The notes below the pieces were generated by a model. That model was not told where the DNA came from. It did no database searches and was given only the letters and a program-made list of their open reading frames with translations. Below, in pieces: positions 32,824 to 44,846 of a DNA stretch of 64,000 nucleotides. Each line of letters opens with the position of its first letter. Position 1 is the stretch's first letter. Made by a program: the position numbers and the translations under genes. The DNA is from Zanthoxylum bungeanum (lineage: Eukaryota; Streptophyta; Magnoliopsida; Sapindales; Rutaceae), in the NCBI GenBank assembly GCA_019454045.1, contig SKCR01021430.1, positions 21,650-85,649 of the forward strand. Reading direction: 5' to 3'.

Positions 32824-34773
32824 TGATGAGTGGTATTTATATCACTATTTCCCACTCATTTAATCTAATATTGGTATAGTTTCTTGAGTTTTGTGAATGT
32901 TTTGATGTGTTTTGTTTTTTTGTAGATAAATAAAGTTTCAGGACATTCTGGAGGTGATTTGGAGCAAAACAGTGAAAATTGGCGAAAAAGGGCATTTTGG
33001 TAATTTCCAGCGTCGCGCCGCCCAGACCTTCCGCGTCGCGACGCCCAGCATGCGTCGAATCTGCTAACGTGCGCCTGGTCAACTGATCAGGATTTGAGAA
33101 GTTTGACTTTGCTAAAATGCGCCGTGCCACGTGTCACCACCACAGAAGATCCGCTAACGTGCGCACGCCACATCATCGTGACGCAAGCAATGACGTCATG
33201 AACAGTGCCACGTCATCAATGACGTCAGCTTCATAATTGAGTTCCAGCCGCCATTACATGTGTCAACCTTATCCTCTTATCCGAATTGCTACGTGTCGCC
33301 TCCTCATCGTGCCACGTCGACAAAATCCAGCGTCGCGACGCTGAGGGCTTTGGCGTCGCGACGCTCGAACAGTAAAATTTTACCTATAAATAGAGCGCGA
33401 AATTTCAGATTCCAGTGTGCCTTTCTCTCTCTCATCTCTTTGATGAAGAGAGAGTTTCTCTCTCTAAAAATATTTTAATTTTATTTTTTATTTTTTTTAG
33501 TTTGTAATTATTTTAATTACCATTTGTAATAATAGTAATTTAGTTTTTACTTTTTACTTTTTACAGTTTTTACTATTCATGAGAAAGTAATTCCCAGCTA
33601 GGGTGAAAGGTAATTCTTTTACTATTACTATTTAGATTAATCTCCCTTAAAAATAATATATTTACTAATTAAAATACTGATTAATAAATGATACCGCTAT
33701 ATTGGTCGGTTGGCAATTTATTTTAATCTGGTTTAAACCTGACTTAAAAAGGATACCGCTATATTGGTCGGTTGGTAATTTAATTATGGTACCGCCTATA
33801 TGGCTGGTTGGACTTAATTTGACTTAATCAGGATACCGCCAGATTGGTCGGTTGGTAATATTATAACAAGTTTATATATTATTTTATGGGAGATATCTAA
33901 ATTAGTAGTAGTAAAAGTAATTCTTTTACCTTAGCATTTTATTTTATTTTACTTTTCAGTTTTACTTTATGTCTTTTACTTTTCAGTATTTTTACTTTAT
34001 GTCTTTTATTTTTCAGTTATTAGTCTTATTTATGTGTTGTAACTAAATAGTTATTTGGGGTTGTGATGAATTTCACTATCACCGGTTTATAAGGGTTAGA
34101 TTATAGTTTGGGTATTATAAAGATTTATTTATTAAGTCTTAATCTTAATTCTTTTTATTAATTGGCCATTAATAAAATTGATTAGGTAAACTTAAAATGA
34201 ACTAGACATAGGGATTTTAAATTTAAAACCTTAAACTCAATAGCCCACGATCTTCCTTGAGGATAGATAACCCTTTAATAGATTTCCTTACAGGATAGGA
34301 ATATACCTGTCGGGCGGGGGTAGCCATAATTGGAACTTAATCTTAATGAATCCAGATAATGTGGTTGACATAGGAATATGGTTCAATTGGGTTATACTGG
34401 GTATTTGTGTCTGACCATCGACAGATGCTTTCGCATAATTTCGTGTTCCAGGTTAATAAATCATTGTATTTCCTAACTATAAAATAATCACTTCATCTTT
34501 ATAATGATATTGGAATAAATCACAACCCTAGATCTTTGTGTCTTTTGTATTTTCTTTAGTATTTTCTTTTGTTTTTATTTATTTTTTATTTAGCAAAGTC
34601 TTTCAACCAAACAAACAAACAATCTCTCTCTCTTCATTTAATTAGATATTTGTAAATAAATAGATTCAACAATTAATAACAACAGTAGGAATTAAGTCCT
34701 CGTGGGATCGATATTTTTATACTACTTGAACGATACGTGCGCTTGCGTTATACGTGTGTGTTTACGCCGGTCA
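32824..34773 (+). repeat. 3' LTR of element A
   Basis: It starts TGATGAGTGG and ends GCCGGTCA, then GTGAT. It keeps the roughly 36 bp (near 34490-34530) that the 5' LTR has lost; element B also has them, so the loss is in the 5' LTR. Confidence 0.92.
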
Positions 34774-34778
34774 GTGAT

Positions 34779-36700
34779 TAATAATGCTATACACTTTGGT
34801 AATTAAATTGGGAATTTGGAATTTGTAATTTAATTATATTGGCCTAATTTTGGAAATTGGACTTTTAAAGTTGTAAATGGGCTTATTGGGCTTGGTTGTA
34901 CTAAGTTGGGTTTAGGCTAAATTGGTTGGATCCAATTGGGCCCAAAACCGCTTCCATAAAACCCAAATGCGACTAATGGACCTTTAAGTATTTAATTGGG
35001 CCTAATGGGCCTAAATTGATTTCTGGGCTAATGGAGTAACTCCGGGATTGGACTTTGGTTATTGGGTTCGACCCGAGTTGACCAAAAGTCCACACCTTAA
35101 AGAAATTAATTAAAATCCCATTGGACTTTAATTAAATTGACGTTGGACGTTAATCGGGCTTTGAGACCCGTAGCGATTAAATTTGGAATTTAAGTTGTAA
35201 AGGTTCGTCAAATAAAGTGTATTATTTAATTTGGAATTAAATAACGAATTAGTATTAAATACAAATTGAATTGGATTTAATTTTGTAGTTTAATTTAATT
35301 CGAGAATTTATACGTTAAGTACTTATTCGCAAAACGAGTTTGACTCGCTCAAAATCAAATCGTTGTTTGACATTGGATGGTCACTAATTATCAGATTAAT
35401 TAATTTGATTAGATTGATTGATAACATGCTTGTGTGAATACATGGTTGCGATGCATGAATAATGTATATCGGATGGATATTAGATGGGTGGGGCAATTTT
35501 AGAAATTGTTGTAATAAATTGATTTATTAATTGGACCTGCGTGTCCAGCCTTATTACCTCCTTATTCTTTGTATTATCTTCTCACTTATTCCCCTCAATG
35601 TAAATGAGGTTTCTTTAGAAGTGTAGTGTAACTGGTAGAAGTAAATACTTGTGCTAGCGGGAGAGAGGAAATGGAGAGATTGGATCTAGGATCAATGTGT
35701 AAAGTATCCATCCGCATATCATTATTATTTTATTCATATGCGCTTTATTATGTGTTTAGAATGCATGTTTAAGGGTGTATGATGATGAGACCTTAACAAA
35801 GATAATAAATTGGTTGCCAATTTGCACTCGAAAAACCCTCGCAAAATATTAAGCGTTTTTCCTTCCATTGAGTGATTCTCACTCAAGATCCGAGACTGGC
35901 ATTTGCTTGTTGGCCAAAGTCAAGACCTTTGTCCGTCGAGGATGTGTTTGAATCATGAGAGTTTTGTTCCATATCGGTGTCTTGAACAAGTTGTGGTTTA
36001 TTGGCCAAAGTCAATACCACTTCTTGTCCATCGACATTGATTACGAAGCTTTCCATGGTCAATGGGTCGCGCTTGACTGGGATCACTAAGTTTGTTGTGC
36101 CAAAGCCAAGGCTTAGTTGATTCAGAGGAAAATGGTTAGGTAATATATTGGATATATTGGCATATATAAGATATATGTTTCGGACTTGGATGTCCCCCTA
36201 CTGGATCTAGGAATTGGATTGGATCCAATTGATTTTAGAGATCTACCTAGTTAATTATCATACAATTTGTTGGCCAAAGTCAAGATTGTGTGATATTTAA
36301 CGGGATCCTAGCCCGCTAGGAAACACGGTTTCCCGAGTACTCGACAGAGGATTAGAGGCTCGCCGAAAAATAGTGGGAGGCAAGAATTAAATTTGCAATA
36401 TTCGTTTAATTACTTCCAATACGCGCTCAATCAAATATCATTCGTCAAATAAATTAAATGTTAGTTGGACTAATATTTAAATTGTTGTTTTAATTAATAG
36501 TTGGACTATATTCAATCTATTAAATTATAGTTGATTAAATAGTTGGACTATTGTAATCATTATAATAAATAGTACCTAAATAGTTGATTAAATAGTTGGA
36601 CTATTAAAATCAAGAAAAAAATGAAAGATTGACATTTAAAACATAATCCTAGGGAAAATGTATTTAAATGGTTTAATTTTCAAAATTGGGAATAATTTCA
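34779..36700. other. Non-coding leader of element E after element A
   Basis: This AT-rich stretch lies between the primer site side and gag. Three copies of TTGGCCAAAGTCAA lie near 35908, 36001 and 36268. An antisense frame across 35883-36210 stays open and is shared with D and G. No sense coding frame is recognised. Confidence 0.6.
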
Positions 36701-39330
36701 GGATGGTCCTGGAAACTAATAAGTTACTTTATTTGATAAAATAACATATTAGGCCTAAGCCCGGAGTTAAGCAAATAGTCGAGCATAATCTTTGGAAGAT
36801 TTATGTAATGATAACTTAAATGCTTAATCCATCAAGCTTGTCGCAGTAGACTCCTTAATTTCTTTGTCAGAACTAAGGGTTAGATCCTTAAAGTATGATA
36901 AAGAAATTAAAGGATCTTCATAAATCTATACTTAGATTTTAGAAGTACTAATATTGCTATAGTAAACTCTTGGAGAGTTAATGGCTATTCTCAATAAGAT
37001 AAATTCAAACTTTGTAATTAGGCAAGTAGCGCAAGGCGCACCTTACTTCGATATTCTAGAAACTCGAGGCTTTGCCAAAGGCTACTGGAATGTGAAAAGG
37101 GCAAAGGCAAAATCATTATAATCTTCTAGGATGATAAATGACATATCCTAAAATGTCTGCCTAAATTATGGCAAACGGGATCGTGGAAGCGTGACTGCCG
37201 TTTGGACAAGGCAGACATGAAGGAATTAAAGACGAGCATGGCTCTGACTTCAAATATGTTTGTCATATTATGTTCACTACTAGTATTAAAATTGGATTTT
37301 AAATACTTAGTGTGGTACATAAAATATATGTACTGATGTTCAGAATCTGCTATGAGCAGGATACTGACATCAATTGAGATTTATCTGCGAATTGGAAACG
37401 GGACGAAAATCGATGTTTCAACCGTAGATACCTAAGTTTAGGAACTACCTTTCGGGTGTGTACCTAAATTTGGAAACTGTTATAATGTAACTAGTTTGAC
37501 TAGAAACATTATCTCTACATCAGTGTTTAACCTGCGGCGGGTGAACCTTTATATTCTAGAACACTAAAGTGTTTTATTATATAAAGATGATATTGAGATA
37601 AACACATTAGATGTAAATAACAGCATTTATATTTTGAATATAAATAAATCTCAAACGTATAACATGACAAACAAATAGCTCAAACTGATTTGATCAGAAG
37701 AAACTTAAAAGTGGCATTGTTGTCTGGGACACAATTAAACAAGACTCGTATATCCACACTTTTGACGAGTGGGTACTAGGACTGATTTGATTCCATTCAA
37801 ATAAAGTCAACGAATCTAGTTTATTGGGCAATGTGCCTAAAACACTATTTACTTGGTAAAAGTGAAAATATCACTGATCTGTTAGCCCTGGTTCATAGTG
37901 ACGTAAGTGGACCCATATCTAGCTAGGCTAGAGGTGGATATGAATATTTCGTGACCTTAAGGATGTGGCATCGCGTTATGGTTATGTGTCTCTTTTGAAA
38001 CACAAATCGAAAACTTTTAAGTTTCGACACGAAATACACAAACAGATCGGCTAAAGTATTAAACCGTCACGGTTAGACCGTAATGGAAAATACTTAAGCA
38101 ATAAGTTTCTAATATACTTGAAAGAGTAAAGTATTCTTTCAAATGAGGACTCCTCCCGGAACACGTCAGTTTGACGGTGTGACCGAACTGGATAAACCAA
38201 ATTTTGTTGGACATGATAAGGTTAATCGTGAGTCGCTCTGAGCTATCATTTCCTTCAACGGATACGCTTTAACAGTGCATAACTTATTTAGAATAAGGTT
38301 CCATAAAAATATGTTTGACAGATATCATATTAGATATGAACAGGAACGAAACCAGGTTTCTCATTCCTGAAAATTTGGGTATGCTAGGCATATGTTTGGA
38401 TGATACCAAACTAAAACCCAAATCGGATAAGTGCCAATTTTAGGTTATCCTAGGGATACCAAAGTATAGTACTTATACATCTCACCAGATAATAATGTAA
38501 TTGTTGCTCACCATGCGGTTTTCCTAAGAGGAATACCTATATGCAGTGGTAAGTGGGAGGATAGTAAAACTCGATGAAAATTGGAGTAATACTGTTACAG
38601 GCACCGATTCTTTAATGGAACACATATAGTTCATCAAGGATGAAACTATACCAGTAATCTTCGTACACAAGAACCGTGTATGTCGGAGAGAGTCAGAAAA
38701 CAACCTGGGGTATGGGTTTCTGATCTCACCTCATAAAGATGTCAATCTTATTGAGGACACCAACTGACTACGTATGAGGAAGTGATACAAGGTATCGACT
38801 CCCTATTATGGCAAAGTGCCATGACGTCCGAAATGGATTCCATGTATATCAACTATGTTTGGATACTAGTTGATGTACCGCAAGGCATTGTGCCTATTGG
38901 TACTTATAAGTATTCAAGGAAGACATACATAGATGGCAACATACCAACGTATAAAGCTAGGCTTTTAGCGGAAATGTATGGTTATCAACATTGTGTTGAT
39001 TACGATTCAATCTTTTACCTGTTGCCACGGTAAATCCATTTGGATAATGCTTGCTAAAGCTGCATGTTTCATTTATGAAATATGTCAGCTTAACGGTAAA
39101 ATCGCTTTCCTGAAAAGAAAACCTTTCGGAGGATGTTTTCAACATCCTATCGATTTTGTCGTACCAAAACTAGCAAACAAGGTTTGCGGGTTATTCGATC
39201 CATGTTTGGATTGAAGCAAGCATAGGTTCTTGGAATTATCGTTTTGATGTAATCATAATAGTTTATGATTTAATTCAAAACGAAAATGATTCTTGTGTAT
39301 ATAAGAAGGTTAGTGGGAGCGCACTGACAG
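36700..39330 (+). pseudogene. Degenerate Copia gag-pol of element E
   Basis: In order on the plus strand: gag end with a lysine-rich linker and a decayed CCHC knuckle (near 37080-37220, TGSWKRDC remains); integrase zinc-finger region and core in several frames (about 37700-38400, with remnants of the ERRNRTLLDMVR segment near 38190-38230); reverse transcriptase from about 38770, with EMDSMYINYVWILVD, YKARLLAEMYG, and a KSIWIMLAKAACFIYEICQL segment, ending near SGSAL at 39320. Multiple stops and shifts are present, so no enzyme is expected. Confidence 0.8.
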
Positions 39331-40143
39331 TGGATGTCCTATAAATAATGATAATATGTCATTTCTTGGAAATGAAATTCCCATAATACAATAGGTGAAA
39401 GCTTGGCTTTCAGAAAATTCTCTGTAGAATTCTTGGGAGAAACAACATTTATTCTAGGAATAAAGATCTACTGGGATAGATTTAAAGTTGTTTACACTCT
39501 CCGAGAGCTCGTACATTGAAAAATGTACGTGACCTGGTGTCTCATACGCTTTGAGCATATGAAGTCACAATCGGGCCAATCCAAGTGATAGTCACTGGAT
39601 TGATGTTAAGAACATCCGTTAGTATCTTAGAGATCTAAGGATGTTGCCTTAAACTATGGAGATGGAGAACTTGAAGTGACTGGGATCACTGTAGCAAGTT
39701 TCCTAACCGATAAAGACGACTAAAAGTCGCAAACGGTATTATACAGTTTGAATAACGAAACAGTAAGCTGGAAATCTTCCAAGCAAGATACTGTTACCGA
39801 ATAAATAACAAATGCGGGTTATTGCTGCAGCTGAGGCAGCAATAGAAGCCTTCTAGGTCAGTAATAAATCTAATTAGATTAGATATAATTTTGTTAGCAG
39901 CTGAGCTAGGCTTGAGCACAAGCTAAAGAATTAATGGTCTCATCAACGATCCAGATACATACTTCGACTATTCATCTGATTCGTTCGGATCATACATCGT
40001 GGTGATGTGATGATCGTATAAATCGCATCACACGATAATCATGCAAATCCGCTGACGAAAGCCTTTTCTCAGCAGTTTGAGCCAACCGTACATAGTTCGG
40101 GTGTCAGACACTCGAGTGACTGGCTATAGGCCAAGTGGGAGAT
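39331..40143 (+). pseudogene. Rest of element E pol (RNase H side) and polypurine tract
   Basis: The sequence corresponds to the end of Copia pol by position and by match to D and G, including the ends near 39590-39640 (SDWIDVKNIR-like) and 40000-40110. It is full of stops. GGCCAAGTGGGAGAT (40129-40143) is the polypurine tract next to the 3' LTR. Confidence 0.65.
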
Positions 40144-42178
40144 TGTTGGACAATTATGACCCATAGCGTCACTATTTGTACATATCATGGTGTTGTGGTA
40201 CAAATTAACTATGTGACAAACGAGATTGCACTCTTATCATTTGTGATTAGATCACCAAGATACATAAATGATAGGAGGTCCTTATGATTTGTTCCTGGAT
40301 TGAGAATGATATGAGACAGTATCAATCCACGAAGGATAAATCATTAAATATCCCTAGTCAGAGTATTATCGAGATTGGACATCGATGAATACGTTAAAGA
40401 CTGGTATTACACTTGTGCACGTTGTGAGGGCACAACGGCATAGTTCTCATATATTTGGGTATATGATACTCATGCAAGTGTAATAGGAGGTTGTGTTTTA
40501 CCGATGGTACGGGAAACAGCTTCGCTCTGGATAGACCCCCTCGGAATTCCATTGGTAGTATGACTGTGTGTCTATGGAAGTCCGAAATCAGGGTAGGTTT
40601 ATTTGGTCTTAACCTGAGACTTGCACCGCTAATACTTACGACAATCAATATACTTTGATTGCGGTCATCCAGGGCTTTAACAGGTTCTGTGTACGCCTAT
40701 GCTGGGTATATTGAGAATCGTAGTGTATTGGGTGTGATGTCAAGAAGGAAGTGTCACTCCAGTCATATGGAGATGATGATCGCGTAGGGATACAGAACTG
40801 GTTCTCTAAAAAGGTTGCAACCGTCGGGATAATATGACTTGGTCATGATTATCCGATAATAAAGAGACTAGTTTTTCGTCATCCGATATATGCTTCGTAC
40901 GGGGAAGACACTGTACCAGCCCCAGACCTTGCATGTGATCATCCGATACTGGATCGAAATACGCAATACTACGTATACTACGCCTGATATAGATCTTTTA
41001 TTCCTGTAAGGATATTTCTGGAGAATTGGGTAGGCATGGAGTTTTGCTAGAAGCCAACTTTGTCTTGTAAATCGGTATAAACGTAGTACTAGGTACTTAC
41101 GTGTTCGGATAGTCCGACGACCGAATCTACTGCCAACATATCCGGGGATCTCATGGGTCGCTTCCCGAAGATTCACCGATGACATATAATTCGCACTTTT
41201 ATTAATCTAGGATTAATTAGAAGAGAGAGAAAATTAATCTGGGATTAATTGCGGAGATATTTTATCTGGGATAAAATATCATTTAAATAGAGAAAATGAT
41301 TAATTTGGAATTAATCGGTTAAATTAATATATTCGATATATTAAACGAAATTGGATTTCGGCGCGGAATTAAAATTAGATTTTAATTCGGGCGAACGAGT
41401 TAATTTAGAATTAATTCGTTAGCGACGTGAATAGTGATTTCGCTAGGCATAATCATTTAATTATGTCGTAACGGAAAATTCATTAATTTGGAATTAGCAA
41501 ACCCGAGCCCGGGATTGTTTGCGAGCGCATTCGCATTTCAAATTCGAGTGCGGCACGCAAGTCAAATCAAGCGTCAAATCGCTAGTCACATCAAGCATCA
41601 AATCGCTTGTCAAATCAAGCGTCAAATCGCTTGTCACATTGATTGATTGAGTGATGTGACTTGATGGAAGGGGTTGGAAAGCTTTTTGAATGCTTAATTG
41701 ACATATATTAATATTTTAATGTTTGGTATATGTTATTGGTTTTGGAAATCAATAAAATCTAATACACTTTTTTAACTCTCTCTCTTATCTTTCTTCTTCC
41801 TCTCACACGCCCAAAGGGCTGAAATTTTTTTGGTTTCTGGTTTGCAAAAACCGTGAGATGGGAAGCAAAAGTGCTTGATTTTTGTGGCAAAAATAATGAG
41901 AGCTAGCACTCCGAGAGACATGCGAAGGTGATAGGGAAGTCCACCCATGAGCCGGGAATCGTTTGACGAAGCTTGGAGCTTGTTCAAGGAGCAACAATGG
42001 CCGAAAACAGTGAGCTATTTCACTGCCACTGCCGAGCAGTCCAAGGAGACAGAAATCAAATTTTTGTTGCCTCCTGCATCGCTCAACCGATCGATGTGAG
42101 TATTCTGCAACTCCTCATTGTATTCACACTTATTTTCAATGCTTAAAATGATCTTGGGATGCTTAGTATTTTCCAACA
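40144..42178 (+). repeat. 3' LTR of element E
   Basis: It starts TGTTGGACAATTATGACC and ends TTCCAACA, followed by the TSD AGTAT. Confidence 0.92.
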
Positions 42179-42183
42179 AGTAT

Positions 42184-42499
42184 TTCAACAACCTACGAGC
42201 ATAGTGCAGTCATAAATAAAGGAAGATTCTCCGCAGCTAAACCTGAAACCACTCCAAAGCGCCGCAAAAAGAGGAAAAGAAAGGTCACTGCTCACTTGGA
42301 GATGATCCCTGGAAGGTTAAAAATGAGGCCGAACCAATTTTACCGAATGTGCAGTCTAGAATTTCCAACTGGGGGACTATCTATGGATAAATTACCACAG
42401 CCTGCCAAGCTGTCTTTTTCATGTCATAAGAACCGATGGATACCAAAGAATAAAGAAGATGTGATTACCCGGTTCATTATGTTTAAGCCCTCATGACCA
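42184..42499 (+). pseudogene. 3' reading frame of element F, basic
   Basis: After element E one frame is open from about 42184 to the TGA at 42497. It encodes a very basic stretch (KRRKKRKRK, like a nuclear localisation signal) and then LEMIPGRLKMRPNQFYR and a KLSFSCHKNRWIPK segment. It is out of frame with the gag fragment upstream by one base. I do not recognise a domain; by position it is the remnant of the last Athila coding segment. Confidence 0.4.
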
Positions 42500-43839
42500 T
42501 TTGGGTGGTTGCGTCTGGCTGAAGACGTTAAACTTAGCGCTAGCGGGGAGGCAACCCTTGCATTTATTTTATTATTATTTTCTTTATTTTTAATTTATAT
42601 TTTATTGTGTGATATTTGTTTATTTATTCGTTTTGCATGCTATTTATGCATGTAGCACGAGACACACAACGCCCGCGCAACCAAATTCTAACCAGCAAGA
42701 GCCTGATCAACTCCATGCACGGTAGTGTTGTTCCTCACTCTTGTTCTTTATTTTTTATCTTACATTGAGGACAATGCAAGTTTTAAGTTTGGGGTGTGTG
42801 CATGTAATCCTGCTATTTATTTATTTTTATTTTTTAAAACAAAAAAAAATTATTTGTTTTTAGTCTTTGATAATAAAGCATAAATCCTGTGATGATATTG
42901 TTTGTTTATGGGTGAAATTTTAGAAACGATAAGTGCCCAAATTACTTTTATCTGATGCCTTGAGTAGTTGATCTACGTTAGACTCGTAAGCACTTAAAAA
43001 TAGGTTTTTAGCAGTGAAAACTTAAGTAGTTGACAAGATAATTAGTTGAAGAAATTGCATGTCGATGAATGACCGTTTGCTTATATATTTATCTTGATTT
43101 GCTAGTGTTATGATGTATGGTATGGATATAAATACAAGAAAAAAGTCTCTAAAGAAAGAAAATAAACCACCTATAACTGATAAGCGTGAAGCTACCCATG
43201 GGCGAGTATTAGGACCACCATGAGGAGAAATGATGCCTTAAAGGGTAGGTGTGTTGATGAAAAAAAAAAGTGCAAAAACAATTGAGAAGCAAAAAGAGAC
43301 AAGAAAAGAAAAGAAAAATCATATCATACTTAGCACAAAATAAAGCAATTACAGAGCTTAATTGAGATATCTAGGTTGGTTTGACCCATCGATCTCAATT
43401 TTTAAACAAAATCATTAAGTTGGCTTACTTAGGAATCAAGTTGTGACCAAACTTTTACAAACCGTGAGTCTAGCTTAGATAATTTATTCAAGAACTTGGA
43501 TTCGAGTTGCAATTGCGTACTTTGAAGGTCCTTTGATTTCATTTATAAGCTTTCTTTTAGGGTAATTTTATGCGTAACTATCGGGACTATGATTTTTATA
43601 TTTTTGCATGATTGTGTATGAATGATGTTTGTGGGTATCGTCACTGTAAGCCCTCGCGAGACTATAAATCATCCACTAGGGCCGCCTAGGGGTTTAAAGG
43701 CTTGTTGCATACGCTAAATGCAATCGTGATCCCTACGAAAGTGGCTTAGTTAATTTAGTTATTTTTATTTGTTTATTTATATTTAGTTTTTATTTTATCT
43801 TTTGCTCGGGACTAGCAAAACCTTAAGTTTGGGGGTGTT
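42500..43839 (+). other. 3' untranslated region of element F
   Basis: It holds the CGTCT hairpin block (42511-42557), a hairpin CATTG-AGGA-CAATG followed by a PPT-like TTAAGTTTGGGG tract (42763-42795), a purine-rich stretch (43262-43320), the conserved 120-bp block (43627-43749) and the polypurine tract CTTAAGTTTGGGGGTG before the LTR. No gene is seen. Confidence 0.7.
43627..43749 (+). other. Conserved 120-bp block with TTGCAT hairpin (element F)
   Basis: It starts GTTTGTGGGTATCG and ends GTGGCTTAG, with the hairpin TTGCATACGCTAAATGCAA intact. It is highly similar to the block in elements A, B and I although the surrounding sequence is not. Confidence 0.8.
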
Positions 43840-44842
43840 TGATAAGTGTGGTTTATACTCACTTATTCGAGCATCCTTAGCTTATTATTTTGTTATATTT
43901 CGAGACATTTAATGTCATTTATAGCTTATTTTATGTTTTATTTACATGAGCATTAATACATGGATCGTGGGACATTTGCACGTGTTTTGGAAACTTTCAG
44001 AAGCATCGGACGTGCACGGGAGCATAGAACAAGTTACGCAGCACCAGGAATTGCACTGGCGCCGTGATGCCAATAAACCAAGCACCGCGGTGCCCCAACA
44101 TCACGCCATGCCAGGCGCCACAACGCCAACAAGCAAACAAGTCCCAGTCAAAATGCCGAGAAGATGGCGCCATGGCGCCAATATCTCAGGCGCTGCAGCG
44201 CCTGCTGCAAGACCACTCCCTATACTGAAGGCCGAGAGGAGAGCGTCGTGGTTCCAATAAACCATGGCCACGGCGCTGCATAGGAAAGTTAGACGCGGAC
44301 CAGAAATATAATTTTAGGGTTTTTAAGCATCTGACCCAAGGCTCTATTATAAATACATGACTTCGTCCAATACTCAAAAAGAGAGGCTGATACGAAGACG
44401 AGAGGCTAATACACAACACAAAATACTAAAACACATATTTTAGAGAGATCCAATGAGGAGGATTGAAGAGCAACAAGAAGAGACAAACGCGGTGTCATCC
44501 GAAGAGGAAGAGATTCAATTCGGGTTTTATCATCTTATTTCTTTCTTAGAACTCTAATGATTTCCATTAGATTCATGACCTTATTCTTATTGTTTTTATC
44601 TATTGTCATGAACTAAACTCCTTAATTGTGGAGAATGATGTAATCGATGCTTGAACCTTATAATTGTTTGCTAATTTTGTTATAAAGTCTTATTCATTTA
44701 TTTATATTCTTTTGAGTTTAATGCTTCTTGATTGTTGGCCACAATTGAAGATGATTAATGTTTAGGATCTATCACTCGAGAGAGGGGATTTTGAATGGAT
44801 CTAGAGAATATAACCTAGGATTTTATAGAGTTCGAGAGAATC
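43840..44842 (+). repeat. 3' LTR of element F, truncated
   Basis: It matches the first 1 kb of the 5' LTR, including palindromes at 44166-44179 and 44189-44202, and stops near 44842 in the word TTCGAGAGAAT. About 440 bp of the LTR are missing and H-type LTR sequence follows at once. Confidence 0.85.
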
Positions 44843-44846
44843 TGAG

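Larger units (their letters stand above)
25153..34773 (+). mobile_element. Element A: Athila-like LTR retrotransposon carrying a LOG gene
   Basis: The element is 9621 bp with LTRs 25153-27077 and 32824-34773 and a perfect 5-bp duplication GTGAT (25148-25152, 34774-34778). Internal order: tRNA-Asp primer site, truncated gag with a zinc knuckle, a hairpin-bearing block, a C/A-rich stretch, a partial copy of the LOG tail, the LOG-like gene, a 3' untranslated region with conserved structured blocks, polypurine tract. No protease, reverse transcriptase, RNase H or integrase is present, so mobility would need a helper. The LTRs differ only by scattered changes plus a deletion of about 36 bp near 26830 in the 5' LTR, so this is the youngest insertion in its nest. 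Confidence 0.92.
22666..42178 (+). mobile_element. Element E: Angela/BARE-like Ty1/Copia element, split by element A
   Basis: The LTRs are 22666-24699 and 40144-42178 (2034 and 2035 bp), with TSD AGTAT at 22661-22665 and 42179-42183. It belongs to the same family as D and G but is in the opposite orientation. Element A and its GTGAT duplication sit in the leader at 25148-34778. Without A the element is about 9.9 kb. Its gag and pol are recognisable but degenerate. Confidence 0.9.
20237..44842 (+). mobile_element. Element F: non-autonomous Athila-like Gypsy element, split by element E
   Basis: F has a 5' LTR (20237-21683), a tRNA-Asp primer site, a partial gag, a short 3' reading frame, a 3' untranslated region and a 3' LTR truncated near 44842. 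Nearly the whole pol is missing. The nested Copia element E occupies 22666-42178 with a perfect AGTAT duplication. The host sequence is H-type LTR on both sides, but the right flank overlaps the left flank by 141 bp instead of continuing from it, so the right side is rearranged. Confidence 0.8.
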
